A stretch of 64,000 nucleotides of DNA from Oncomelania hupensis (Eukaryota; Mollusca; Gastropoda; Littorinimorpha; Pomatiopsidae): assembly GCA_036898135.1 (NCBI GenBank), contig CM072513.1, positions 12,799,102 to 12,863,101 on the forward strand. Reading direction: 5' to 3'. How positions within the stretch are numbered: the stretch's first letter is position 1; every line of letters starts with the position of its first letter. The position numbers and the translations under genes are program-made. The notes beneath the pieces were generated by a model. It worked only from the letters and a program-made list of their open reading frames with translations, did no database searches and was not told the DNA's origin. Positions 43,151 through 54,121 of the stretch are shown in pieces.

Positions 43151-43738
43151 CGTCAGTAGAGAGACAGTAGAGAGTTAGAAGACGGCGATAAGGATTGTGA
43201 GAAAGAAGGAACTGGAGAAGACGGCGATAAGGATTGTGAGATGAGAGAGGACTGGAAAAGACGGCGATAAGGATTGTGAGATGAGAGAGGACTGGAAAAG
43301 ACGGCGATAAGGATTGTGAGATGAGAGAGGACTGGAGAAGACGGCGATAAGGATTGTGAGATGAGAGAGGACTGGAGAAGACGGCGATAAGGATTGTGAG
43401 ATGAGAGAGGACTGGAAAAGACGGCGATAAGGATTGTGAGATGAGAGAGGACTGGAAAAGACGGCGATAAGGATTGTGAGATGAGAGAGGACTGGAGAAG
43501 ACGGCGATAAGGATTGTGAGATGAGAGAGGACTGGAAAAGACGGCGATAAGGATTGTGAGATGAGAGAGGACTGGAAAAGACGGCGATAAGGATTGTGAG
43601 ATGAGAGAGGACTGGAGAAGACGGCGATAAGGATTGTGAGCTGAGAGAGGACTGGAGAAGACGGCGATAAGGATTGTGAGATAGAAGGAACTGGAGAAGA
43701 TGGCGATAAGGATTGTGAGATAAAAGGAACTGGAGAAG
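43151..43738 (+). repeat. 40-bp purine-rich minisatellite, about 14 copies
   Basis: The unit includes AAGACGGCGATAAGGATTGT and GAGATGAGAGAGGACTGG, with alternating GAGAAG and GAAAAG forms. Two further units lie at 44500-44575, after the hAT inserted in it. Unrelated in sequence to the 40-bp array at 6.9-9.7 kb. Confidence 0.93.
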
Positions 43739-44499
43739 CAGACCTGCCTACTCTCCCGCTTTTGGCGGGAGACTCACGCTTTTGACATGCATCTCCCGCT
43801 CTCCCGCCAACGGTCCAATTTCTCCCGATTTTTCCAGATTTTTCGAGTCAAAAACTAGAAAATATTTTTTGCGCGTTCTTGCGCGATATTTAGTCAACTT
43901 TGTTAGTCAAGGATAATATTTAGTTTCGGCTTCCGTATCGTTTGCTCTGATTGGCTGATTTACGGGCTTTATCCAATCAGAGACTGCTTTTCGTTGACTT
44001 GCAAGGCTTGAAAATGGCGACCAAAAGAATGAGACTGCACGAAACCGATGACGAAGACGGAGTCGAAGAACTTTCTCAGCAAGAGAGCAACAGCAAGAAG
44101 ATCAAGAAAAGAAACTACAGGTGTTCTTTCAAAACTAACCTCACTACTAAATGCAAAAACATTGAAAACTCTGCCAAAGGGGACAATTACGCCAGGTGTA
44201 CAATTTGTTGCATTGATTTCTCAATTTCTCACGGCGGAGCTAATGATGTAAAAAAACATTTAAGTAGGGCCAAGTATAAAGACATCGAGAAAAAAAATGA
44301 AAGAAACAACAGCGAAACAACAGAAGTTGGGCCCATATTTTTTTTTAAAAAGTTGTGATTTGCAGCAAAATATAACAAATCTGAGGCACAATTTTTGTTT
44401 GTGCGATGCATGCATTTTGTTGATGATGTCGATGCCAAAATCTCCCGCTTTTTGATCCCCTGTCTCCCGCTTTTACTCTGAGGGGGGTAGGCAGGTCTG
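43739..44499 (+). mobile_element. hAT-like element A1 with BED finger
   Basis: Perfect inverted termini CAGACCTGCCTAC with 6-bp duplications GAGAAG at 43733-43738 and 44500-44505. Subterminal motif CTCCCGC occurs in several copies at both ends, partly inverted (GGCGGGAG). 761 bp, with one BED-finger frame and no catalytic domain. Confidence 0.9.
44014..44358 (+). CDS. BED zinc-finger reading frame of hAT element A1
   Basis: The Met at 44014 (ATGGCGACC) starts 114 residues: MATKRMRLHETDDEDGVEEL, a basic patch (SKKIKKRNYR), then DNYARCTICCIDFSISHGGA and NDVKKHLSRAKYKD. C-T-I-C with DFSISHGG and Hx(5)K in place of the second His make a slightly degenerate BED finger. Its first residues (RLHETD) match the frame in A2. 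It lacks the rest of a hAT transposase. Confidence 0.65.
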   Translation: MATKRMRLHETDDEDGVEELSQQESNSKKIKKRNYRCSFKTNLTTKCKNIENSAKGDNYARCTICCIDFSISHGGANDVKKHLSRAKYKDIEKKNERNNSETTEVGPIFFFKKL

Positions 44500-44799
44500 G
44501 AGAAGACTGCGATAAGGATTGTGAGATAGAAGGAACTGGAAAGGCTTGTTGAGTTGAGAGAGGACTGGAGAAGAGAGCTATGAGAAAGAGAGCTCAGTAC
44601 TGTGTTAAGTGACGCCCTTGTCTGTTCTATTTGTTTTATAAGTATTTGTGTGGTTGAATAGTTTGTGTTTGGGAGTTGTTTTGGTTTAACTTGTAGAATG
44701 CTGAAAATGACTGGATTTACAGGCTTTGTTTAAAGTGTATAAATGTTCATTGGACAGCATATATAAAGCCAAGGTTGAGTGAGAAGGTGAAGGGTGTTG

Positions 44800-46046
44800 C
44801 AGACCTGCCTACCCTTCCGTAATCTTCCGTAATTTTACGGAATTTTACCTTCTAATTCGGAGTACGAAATTTTATGCAAAATTACTGAGAAAAGATCGAA
44901 AAACTACGCAATTTTTAGAACCGTGTAAATTTGTTAAATTGTTGTCTGCTAGACCTAGAAGCCGATAGAGTAACCGGCCTTGCATGAGAGCAAGTGTTTC
45001 GAGAGTTGTGATTGGACGTCGTGAACCAATGAACATGCTTGAACGTTACAAGCTAAGATTGTCGCGCTGGTCTTGAGTGAAAATGGCGAGTGGAGAAAGT
45101 TCTAATCGGGCTAAAGTTGCACGTTTACATGAGACAGACCACGAATCAGAAGAATCTGAGTGTGTAGAGATTGCTCAAGTACAGAAGAAGAAGAAAAAGC
45201 TGCATTTGCAAGTATTTCGTTCGGATTACACGAGGACTTGGCCTTGTCTTGTGGCTTCAAAAAACATGGCCCAGAATTATACTGTACTGTTCTGTGGGCG
45301 ACTCTGACTTCTCAGTTGGGCATGGAGTAGCAAACGACTATAAGCGGCTAGGATGGTCCCCAAATCTTGCCATGAAGACACCAGATATATCAGGCAAGAA
45401 GAGCTGGACCATCTCAAATGTGCCTACTCCACGCAGCTGGCACAATATAAAGTTTAAAAAAAAAAACTGCAAAATTTGTACAAGGTACAGTCTTTCCAGT
45501 GTGGTCGATTTCAACTGTAATTAAATGAACCTCACAATGTGCTATTGTTATTGGTAAAGTGAACGTATTCACAGTAACAAGTCCTTTTTTTGAAAGCTGA
45601 TGAAACTTTTTAAAAAAAAAAAAAAAGGCAAACTTTGAATTAATTTATGTGTATGCCTATTCATGTGAATTACACATCTTTATCATGAAAATTACATTTG
45701 AGTCAATCACCGGTAATGTAAATAAAACTCCTGTGGAACAGTTATCCTTCATCACAACCGGGTCAGGGATGTGCAGGTTTATCTTTTGTTGCATGCCATG
45801 GTCTCTCTTGATACTAATTAATCATTTTAAAATGTGTTTGTTATTGTTTCCTTCTTTTTGCTATCCTTTTAAAAACTGTTTTTGTGTGCTTTTTAAGTAG
45901 TAAACGTGCCGTGAATTTATTCATACCTTGGTTATTCATAAACACCGCGTTTCCTCATGTCTGTAGAATTACTGAAGGAAAATGCAAAATTACTGAAATT
46001 CACAGGGAAGACTACTGATCAGTAATGCATAAGGTAGGCAGGTCTG
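44800..46046 (+). mobile_element. hAT-like element A2 with BED finger
   Basis: Same termini as A1 (CAGACCTGCCTACC, complement at the right end) and 6-bp duplications GTGTTG at 44794-44799 and 46047-46052. The subterminal motif differs: CTTCCGTAAT and ATTACGGAA on the left, AATTACTGAA on the right. 1247 bp. Sister of A1 with different internal repeats. Confidence 0.9.
45083..45524 (+). pseudogene. BED-finger frame of A2, frameshifted
   Basis: The Met at 45083 begins MASGESSNRAKVARLHETDH and a Lys-rich stretch, then VFRSDYTRTWPCLVASKNM; near 45295 the frame shifts and continues GDSDFSVGHGVANDYKRLG. The finger's first Cys pair is damaged. It aligns with A1 at RLHETD and at DFSxxHGxxND. Confidence 0.6.
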
Positions 46047-46052
46047 GTGTTG

Positions 46053-46768
46053 TTTATCTTGACCGTCAACTGTATGTTGTATTGTTTGGTTTGCCTATTG
46101 GTTGTTGAGCTCTTTCTACATTTACTTTACATCTTTACCCACTGCTTTTTGATTTGATTTTCATTTGTGCCACTTCTGCCTGTGATTATGACAGTGAGTG
46201 ATAGTGAACAATGCTACTGCAAAAGTGAATGGGTTTGAAAGCCTGTCAGTGTTGACCCCACGTCCCGGGTCTTAATTGTGCAGTGAAGTGTGAGTTCATT
46301 GTTTGAAGTGTTCTCTGTCATGAGATATAACAACAATTACATTTTAAAAAACAATACAATGAGATAAGACTGGATGTTTGTTTCTTTGTTTGTTTATTTA
46401 ATGTCTATGAACTGAAGTGATTTTAGACTAAAAACTAAGTCACTGGATGTTGACTATGACTGATTGCATATTATAGCTGTACATTCCATGCTGTTTGCAC
46501 AGTGAAACACAGTGGTAGTCAGTTACTATTTTGTACTTATTAATATTTATACACAATTGGTTGCTGAACTACATGGTTACAAATATGGAGCTCCAGAAGA
46601 TTTGGAAAAAAAAGTGGTAATTTGTTTTCATTCTGCTGAAATATTAGTTGGGTCGAGTCCTAAATTTCTGTAGAGTAGATTGACACAGTTGAACAGTTGA
46701 TTTGCTTGAGCTTTTTTCTCTTCCTCTTGTGCCACTGCAGTGTCATACCACCAGTATTAGTTTGTTTT
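46053..46768. other. DRAP1 intron 7, last part
   Basis: AT-rich, with no gene or repeat recognised. Confidence 0.45.
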
Positions 46769-46869
46769 TACAGGGTGCCTACGCCATGCCTGCCATGTAA
46801 CAGTATTTGTTTAATGTTACAGAATGCCTACATCCATGCCCTCCATGTACCAGGGCATGCCAGGAATGT
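46769..46869 (+). repeat. 49-bp tandem duplication of the DRAP1 exon 8 acceptor
   Basis: TTACAGGGTGCCTACGCCAT at 46768 parallels TTACAGAATGCCTACATCCA at 46817, both continuing GCC..CCATGTA. The first copy is a decoy acceptor; 49 bp is not a multiple of three, so its use would shift the frame of the last exon. Confidence 0.8.
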
Positions 46870-47210
46870 CGCCACACATGTATCACTGGTCGGGGGCTGG
46901 TTTGCCAATGACAGGACTGATGCAGCACGGCTTTCCCCCCATCAACACGCAAGCAGGAGCTTTTCCCTCCTTGCCACCTCAGGCGCTGGGAGCCTTTCCA
47001 AACATGGGCTTTCCAGGAATCGGGTTTCCAGGAATTTCCCAGCATTCACTTTCAAGGTATCCTGTTTCCGGAGTACCCAGTGGACTTTACCCTGGAGCAG
47101 GGATGATAAGGGACTTGGGGGTGGTAGGGCTCCAAGCCATGGCAACCCCCCACCCAGCCACTGTATCTTCACCCAGCGCCTCAAGAGCAGATGATGATTA
47201 TGACACGTGA
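46823..47210 (+). CDS. DRAP1: DRAP1 exon 8 (C-terminus)
   Basis: Follows GTTACAG; the first A completes a Leu codon, then MPTSMPSMYQGMPGMSPHMY, a Met/Gly/Pro-rich body with repeated GFPGI, and SASRADDDYDT before TGA at 47208-47210. The acidic DDDYDT end matches the EEDYDS end of human DRAP1, which fixes the frame and the acceptor choice. Confidence 0.88.
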
Positions 47211-47296
47211 TAGTATGGTAGTGTCAAACTGTATCTTCACCCAGCGCCTCAAGAGCAGACGATGATTATGACACGTGATAGTATGGTAGTGTCAAT
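47161..47296 (+). repeat. 68-bp tandem duplication across the DRAP1 stop codon
   Basis: CTGTATCTTCACCCAGCGCC through GATAGTATGGTAGTGTCAA occurs twice, at 47161-47228 and 47229-47296, with one or two differences. The stop codon in copy one keeps copy two in the 3' UTR. Confidence 0.93.
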
Positions 47297-47400
47297 GAAA
47301 CTGTTTGCTTTTGTTGGTTTTACTACTACTTTACACACTGTCTGCTGGGCTCTGGTTGACAAATGCCAGGCTGGCTTTTACTACTGTTGTAGTTGTTTGA

Positions 47401-47551
47401 CAACTGTGTGGTGTCATGCTCACTCTGATTGTGTGGTCATGCTTGCTCTGATAATGTGGTGTGCTTGCTCTGATAATGTGATTTGCTGGGTCTGAGAATG
47501 TGGTGTGCTGGGTCTGAAAGTGTGGTGTGCTGGATATGTTAGTGTGGTGAG
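47401..47551 (+). repeat. About 22-bp tandem repeat in the DRAP1 3' region
   Basis: Degenerate GTGTGCTTGCTCTGATAATG units, about seven copies. Confidence 0.75.
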
Positions 47552-48014
47552 TTGGCTGCATCTTCGGCTTAGCTTATTGATATCTTTATACAGCCATTTG
47601 TAGCAGTAGTTTGACTGGAGAAAGTGTGAGAACAGCTTGATGATGATGATGGCAGTGTTTGTTGTGTTTAGGGTACCACTACAGTCCAGTGGCAGATGTT
47701 GATATATTTGCACTACTATGAAGCAACAGTGAGAAATTGTACCAATATGACATAATAGTGTGATATAGTGCTTATAACGACCTAGTGGTGTGACATAGTA
47801 GTAATATGATGCAGTTCTTTGGGCTATGTATTGGGAGCTGCAAATCCTGTACTTAAAGAGAGAGTAACGCTCGCCTGTCTTTCTTGTAGGGTGGTTGTTG
47901 AATTGGGCTTGGCTAGGAACGCGATAATCAAAACTGTGGACTGTTCCTCATGGGACTCTTACAATATTGTTAGCCATTTATTTGTCATTTGGAAATTTAT
48001 CATTTGGTGAAGCT
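47552..48014. other. DRAP1 3' region, nothing recognised
   Basis: No gene or repeat is visible. Probably 3' UTR, since the first AATAAA is at 48428. Confidence 0.4.
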
Positions 48015-48180
48015 TAGTGTAGGCACACTGCAAGGAGGCAGAAGAAGAGGGAGACAGAAAAAGAGGTGGGAGGACAACATTCAAGAATGGACTGGCTTGA
48101 CCCTGAGGGAAGCCATGAGGGCTGCTGAGCACGATCATCTGTGGTGCCCTAACGACTTTCAAGTTACGGGATAGGTCAGG
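48015..48180 (+). mobile_element. RTE-like LINE 3' fragment
   Basis: The plus strand reads GTLQGGRRRGRQKKRWEDNI and QEWTGLTLREAMRAAEHD, ending TTCAAGTTACGGGATAGGT. Same C-terminus and tail as 28775-29189. Confidence 0.85.
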
Positions 48181-48427
48181 AAGTTCACGGGAGTGTAACT
48201 CTTCAACTTTATCAGCGGTAGACAGTGTTGATGGACTGCTGAAATAACTTGTGATGTTAACCACAATGATAATGGATATATATTGAAACAGAGAGAAGAT
48301 AGCCATCAAAGAATGTTACACCTGTTTGGTTAAAAACAGACTTCAGTGTGTTTGATATTAGGGCACTGTTTACCCACTCTGTACATTATTGAGCATGTAT
48401 TATGCACACTTCAAGCAGATTGCAACA

Positions 48428-48433
48428 AATAAA
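48428..48433 (+). terminator. Possible polyadenylation signal AATAAA (DRAP1)
   Basis: First AATAAA after the DRAP1 stop codon, about 1.2 kb downstream. It would put an RTE-like fragment in the 3' UTR. No RNA evidence. Confidence 0.25.
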
Positions 48434-48439
48434 TTGGAA

Positions 48440-48893
48440 TATTGCTCTGTCACTGTTATTGTCCTACATTCTATCGTTCCCTTCCATATCCCCCCTCCCC
48501 ACCCTCATCCTTCTCCTACTTCAAATCTCTTTTGCCCAATCCTCAACTTTGGGATATTGGACACTTTCTGTCAAATTGTCACTATGGCTTTCTATGGTAT
48601 TATTATTTAGCAGTGTAGGCATTTTATATGTATGTTTTGTTAATATTTTGTAATAATGTTTATATTCCATTTTGTTTTTGTAAACGAGGGTTCGATAAAT
48701 TAAGGTACAGCTTCAGCGTCCCCTGCGTGGGATGTCTTTATTGTAAAGTGACTGGCTGGTGGAGTGCCTTCAGTGTTACCATTAAGGTTGTTTTGGCAGA
48801 TCTTTTATACGGAACAGGGGTAAGCCCTCTTTCATCCAAGTTGTGGTCCTGATTCAGCTCTTTGCAGTCCGCTGGACCCTTTAAATAATGACT
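48440..48893 (+). mobile_element. Dispersed repeat family R1, copy c (plus)
   Basis: Diverged, 5'-truncated copy with TTGGACACTTTCTG, GTAGGCATTTTATATGTATG, TGCGTGGGATGTCTTTATTG and TCCGCTGGACC near the end. Confidence 0.72.
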
Positions 48894-49578
48894 AACTTAC
48901 TTCTACACCAAACAGTACATAGACAAAAATGTGTTTTATATTGCCGAAGAAAAAAACATTCTGCTTTTGACCAAAAAACTGAGGGTATTTTAAGGTAGGA
49001 GAAAGGTAATTGTTCAGCAACAGGAATTCTTATATATGTTACCGGCAATCTGTGTATTCAGTCAATACGTGTATTGCCTAAAAAAAATCAGTCAATTCGT
49101 GTTTTGACTGTGACCACTAGCCAATACATGTAATGACTAAAATTTCCAGTCAATACGTGTATTGTCTTAATTTTGGCCCACTTCAAAACACACATTGACT
49201 GACTGTTCATTTTAGTCAATGCGTGTTTTGCTTAATCAAGTCTTCTAAGAATTTCAGAGTACACGCGAGCGCACAACATTATTTATATTACACAGAAATT
49301 AGATGAGCGCAGATAATAAATCTTGAGATGTGTTAATCGGCATGTAACTGATAAGGTCCAGTGTCTTTTTTGAAAATAAATCACTAGGTCTTCAGCGAAA
49401 ATCTTGTGGTGACGATTGTGATTGCAAACCGCAACAAAACCACGGTCGATCATTCATTCTAAACTTGCTTTGCCGGCTCCTCGCCACAAATGATGGATAC
49501 GAATAAAAACGAACAAAAGTTTTCAAACAAGCTGGCCGAAATTCTAGCGACGAAAGATTCCAGTTGCCTGTTGACCAG

Positions 49579-50176
49579 TAGAGCTGGGTGCCGTGGGTCA
49601 AAGTCGTACCGGTATTACCGCGGTATTTTTAGGTCGTATCGGTATTTCGTACCGGTATGCCGCGATTTTAAGTGTTACAATCAAATGGGATATGGCACTG
49701 ACAGTAGTGACCGACGCAAAAGAAAGATTGTCATAAACTTCAAAACAGTTTCAAAGAACCACATTTCCATAGAAACTGAAGCCTTTTTATTGCTTGAACG
49801 CCTTCAAAACAAATTATTATAAATCACTGTTTAGAACGTCAGCACATTTTAAACCAGAAAATCAAAATAAAACAAATACATTCAACGGGAGAGGTCTTTA
49901 AGAACTTTAAGAGCTCAGAAGGATTGGCCACTGGTACCATGCTCAAACACGTGGATAAGCTGCTGTTCTTATACGTTTTTCTTCAAGAACAGCTGCCTAT
50001 CCACGTGTTTAGGCTTTAGGTTCGCTCTCTGGGTGGACAAGATGTCGCCCACTGTCGCGTTATGTGTTGTCGAGATTTCCCAGTAAACCGGACCTTGGAC
50101 ATCCGCACCGGTACACCGTACCGCCGCGTTTCCGAACCTGAATACAGTTACGTATTGGTAAAACCATCCAGCCCTA
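49579..50176. mobile_element. hAT-like MITE E with ACCGGTAT repeats
   Basis: Inverted ends TAGAGCTGGGTG and, as complement, TAGGGCTGGATG; flanks TTGACCAG and TTGACCAA agree at 7 of 8 bases, fitting a hAT 8-bp duplication. The subterminal motif GTACCGGTAT recurs at 49608-49660 and, with RC forms, at 50105-50130. No finger frame was found. Nested in the long-TIR element. Confidence 0.78.
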
Positions 50177-50235
50177 TTGACCAAGGCGAAATATTATGAC
50201 TGTTACACGTATTTATCAATAGTCGATTCAGCCCC

Positions 50236-50830
50236 GATGCATTACATTACATTACATTACATTACATGATTATTGCTTTAGGTCCAGCGGACTCTTCCGA
50301 GCCAAATCAGGACCGGACAATCCCCGATCCGCATACAAGATCTGACGAAACAACCCTAGTAGTAAAACTAAAAGCTCTCCACCAGCCAGTCACTTTACAA
50401 TAAAGTCATCCCACGCAGGGGACACTGAGGCTGTACTCTAATTTATCGAACCCCCGTTTACAAAAACAAAATAGAATACAAACATCATTATAAATTATCA
50501 ACAAAACACATACATATAAAATGCCTACATTGCTAAATAATAACATCATAGGAAGCCCCAGTGACCACCTGGCAGAAAGCGTCCAATATTCCCAAGCTGA
50601 TCCAACAGACCTCATACACAAATAAGGAATCTTGTCCCGGAAGAGTTTTCAAGAAAAAAGGTAGGTGACTGGTCTAGCGAAGAAGAAGATAGTATAGCAG
50701 ATTGATAGAACAGAGCAAGAATGAGAAAGAGCAAATGTGAAAGACAGCGACAGTGTGAATTTAAAGCACTAAATTTCCAGAAAGTGGGGATACTATTTAT
50801 ACTGAAACCCCCGGCACCCCAACGGGGGTA
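50236..50830 (-). mobile_element. Dispersed repeat family R1, copy d (minus), ATGTA tail
   Basis: Tail of (ATTAC)n at 50241-50267, then GGTCCAGCGGACTCTTCCGA, CCCACGCAGGGGAC and the rest of R1 in reverse, ending near CCCCAACGGGGGTA. Well preserved. Confidence 0.85.
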
Positions 50831-51664
50831 GCCCCGATGCTTGAATCCTGCTATGTGTAACTCGAATTCGTTTATCCACGCAGCCTGTTCACTCAGCAAC
50901 AAAGCAAGAGTCGTCGTATAAAATTATTCAACTTTATTCAGCAAGCACCAACAACTGCATACAAGATCCTTTCCGAAAATCATTAAAAAAAAAAAAACTT
51001 TTTTCAAGTAGACAATGCATTACTTATATAGCCTCTCTGTAATCCATTAAAGCTTAAAATATTCGAGAATGACGCAATAACACCCAATCAAAATTAAACT
51101 AATCACCGGAACTGTCTTACGACATGGAACATTCCTCAGTTTAGAAGAATTACCTAGCTATTACCAGATAGCTCTGTAACTTTCGATCGATAATAAACAA
51201 GGAATTCCAGAAAATTATCAACGATAGGCCTACTACAACAATATCGACCAACGAAAATTATCAACATTATACAAAGCTTTTTCTAACAACAACGCAGAAT
51301 CAAATCACGCTAGCATAACATGCGTTGCAAAATAAAACGTTCAGAACTATCGCGCGCGTTGCAATCGTACCAATGACACGGAACTCTCTCTCTCTTTCTC
51401 TCTCTGTCTCTCATTTTGCATGAGAGAGAGAAATAAAGAGAGAGACAGACAGACATACAGAGAGACAGAGAAGGACAAAGAGAGAGAAAAAGAGAAAAAG
51501 ATTAGAATTGAAGTGTTTACATTTTAAGCTTAGTTTTATTATTTACTAACTTCTACTTAAAATGGTTTAGTTGTGTGGATGTGTCCCTGTGAGTGTGCGT
51601 ATTGAAGTACAAGAACAACAAATGATTGTGTGGTCATTTATTTGTGAATGTTTACAACCAGTTG
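50831..51664. other. Interior of the long-TIR element
   Basis: No gene. Contains a CT then GA simple-repeat pair at 51382-51500 (TCTCTCTC and GAGAGAGA arms around TTTTGCATGA). Confidence 0.5.
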
Positions 51665-52319
51665 CAATTTAACTGCCGAATGACAGTTCAGTCAATTCGT
51701 GTATTGACCAGAGCAATTTTTAAGACAATACACGTATTGACTGGAAATTTTAGTCATTACCTGTATTGCCTAGTGGTCACAGTCAAAACACGAATTGACT
51801 GATTTTTTTAGGCAATACACGTATTGACTGAATACGCAGATTGCCGGTAACATATATATGTAGGCGCGCTCTCAACATTAGTCACAATAAAATGTTTATA
51901 TGTACTTATAATAAGTTACATTAGCAAGTGTTTGTGTACTTAAAATAAGTTACATCAGCAACAATAAAGTGTTAATGTATAGTTGCAATTAGAAAGTGGT
52001 TTGTGTACTTATATTAGCAAAGCAAAAGTGTTTGGACAAGCTTCTGCCATTGTTTGACATGATAGTGAGAGAGATGCAGCATCAGTATATCCTGGGCAGC
52101 GATATGCGTGTCAAGCGTTCTAGTTGTGTTGGTATTAATTTGATTTTTTAAAGTCTTAGTTTCATTTTCTACAGTTTTATAATATAAAGAATTTCTGTTT
52201 CAGATAAATAAGTGCCTTAATTGTAACACTCTGGGGTGATTGATTCTTCTTTCTTTGGATTGCACTATATTAGTATATTATCCATATTTCATACTGCTAT
52301 TATTTCTTTGTTTCTTACC

Positions 52320-52848
52320 TTTTGGATTTAGTGCTTTAAATTCCCACTGTCGCTATCTTTCTCATTTGCTCTTTCTCATTCCTGCTCTTTTCTATCAATC
52401 TGCTATACTATCGTCTTCTTCGCTAGACCAGTCTCCTACCTTTTTTCTTGAAAACTCTTCCGGGACAAGACTCCTTGTTTGTGTATGAGGTCTGTTGGAT
52501 CAGCTTGGGAATATTGGACGCTTTCTGCCAGGTGGTCACTAGGGCTTCCTATGATGTTATTATTTAGCAATGTTTCCATTTTATATGTATGTGTTTTGTT
52601 GATAATTTATAATGATGTTTGTATTCTATTTTGTTTTTGTAAACGGGGGTTCGATAAGTTGGGGTAAAGCCTCAGCCGTCCCCTGCGTGGGATGTCTTTA
52701 TTGTAAAGTGACTGGCTGGTGGAGAGCTTTCGGTTTTACCACTAGGGTTGTTTCAGCAGATCTTTTATGCGGATCGGGGGTTGTCCGGTCCTGATTTGGC
52801 TCGGAAGAGTCCGCTGGACCTAAAGCAATAATAATGTAATGTAATGTT
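52320..52848 (+). mobile_element. Dispersed repeat family R1, copy e (plus), ATGTA tail
   Basis: Begins TTTAGTGCTTTAAATTCCC (5'-truncated) and ends TCCGCTGGACCTAAAGCAAT with a TAATG-type tail. Very similar to copy d. Confidence 0.85.
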
Positions 52849-53300
52849 ACCTTTTGGATTGTTTGAAAGTTTTGTTTTGAGTTTATGTTTGGGTTGTATG
52901 GGTTATGTTGTTGTTATTATTATTATCATCATTATTATTATTGTTATTATTATTACCTGACAATGAGCGGAATAAGAAAATTTTCTTGTTATACATATTT
53001 GTACTGACATGCTTCCTTAATATCAACCTAATGGTGTTTGCTGAAATGTATGTTAGTTTATTGTTTATTAAACTACAATAAGCATTCCCGTTTGCAACAT
53101 GGATTTTGTAAACAATGCAATAAGCTGATGATAGTTTAGATTGCGTTGTCATTTGTTTTTAGATGTTGAAAAGAGCTGAAGTTTTTATAAATCTAACATA
53201 GATTACATTTGATTGTTTCTTGATTTTTGTCTTTTTGATGTATGTATGATTTGTTTAATTGTTGTTTATCTTATTAAATACTTAATTTATTTATGTTAAA

Positions 53301-53579
53301 ATGTATTGGGTTTATTTCTTTATTGATGAAAGTGTACCAAAGGTGATTGTTGTGAGAATGACCAATAAGGATTTATGCTTGAAGGTCAATAAATCTGGTG
53401 AGTGCTATTGTGTATGCACTGAGCTAAAGGTGGGTAAAGTTTTAAAAGACTGGGATGTTAATGATTTATGCTTGAAGGTCAATAAATCTGGTGAGTGCTA
53501 TTGTGTATGCACTGAGCTAAAGGTGGGTAAAGTTTTGAAAGACTGGGATGTTAATGATTTACCAACAAGTTATGTATAG
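53301..53579 (+). CDS. Uncharacterised short frame with an in-frame 93-bp duplication
   Basis: The 92-residue frame starts at Met 53301. A 31-residue unit (DLCLKVNKSGECYCVCTE then LKVGKVLKDWDVN) is present twice because 93 bp (53371-53463 and 53464-53556) are duplicated with about one change. I do not recognise the sequence; the cluster of Cys residues is the only notable motif. It may be non-coding DNA that happens to be open. Confidence 0.25.
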   Translation: MYWVYFFIDESVPKVIVVRMTNKDLCLKVNKSGECYCVCTELKVGKVLKDWDVNDLCLKVNKSGECYCVCTELKVGKVLKDWDVNDLPTSYV

Positions 53580-54121
53580 TGTGGCGCTGTGATGAAGACT
53601 AAATGCCGAGACCTGACAAATGCAGACGTGAAAAATGAGTGGACAATGCAAAATGCATGGAGAATGCATGATAAAATATCAACATCAAGCTGATCGTATC
53701 ATGTGTATTTCTGTACATAATCAACAGGAATGTGATTGTGAATTAGGTACATTTGTTTTATACACAAGTATTTGATGAATGAAAGATTATAAAACTGGAA
53801 GTTAGTTTGTTGTAGGCAATTTGTGTATGCTTTCCTGTGTGTTCTTTTGGGCTTTATTTGAAAGCAAAACAGTTACATGAGAAGCTTTGGTTGATCGACT
53901 TGCCAGGAAGGGTAGAGTAGTGCCATCGGTCTATTAAAAAAATGGAACTGAATGTATAGCTGGACTGTATAAAAATGCTGACTTTCATGGGAGAAAAGCT
54001 CTGTTGCTGAAGGTGTTTAAAAAAATTGCTTCCAGAGGTAAGGTACAACTGTGCAGATGCCTGAAGCCCAATTGTTGCTTGTGGGAGTGAAAGCGATGGT
54101 GGTGGGTTGGTCGTGCGTTAT
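53580..54121. other. Spacer, nothing recognised
   Basis: AT-rich sequence before MITE C copy 2. Confidence 0.4.

Larger units (their letters stand above)
49038..51851. mobile_element. Long-TIR element (2.8 kb) with palindrome-rich ends
   Basis: The first about 190 bp (GTTACCGGCAATCTGTG onward) are repeated in inverted orientation at 51665-51851, nearly identical over at least 150 bp. Each arm holds a series of degenerate palindromes: GTCAATACGTGTATTG, GTCAATTCGTGTTTTGAC, CCAATACATGTAATGAC and GTCAATACGTGTATTGTC. ATATAT on both sides allows a 6-8 bp duplication. No transposase was recognised; the interior contains a hAT MITE (49579) and an R1 copy (50236). Confidence 0.85.
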
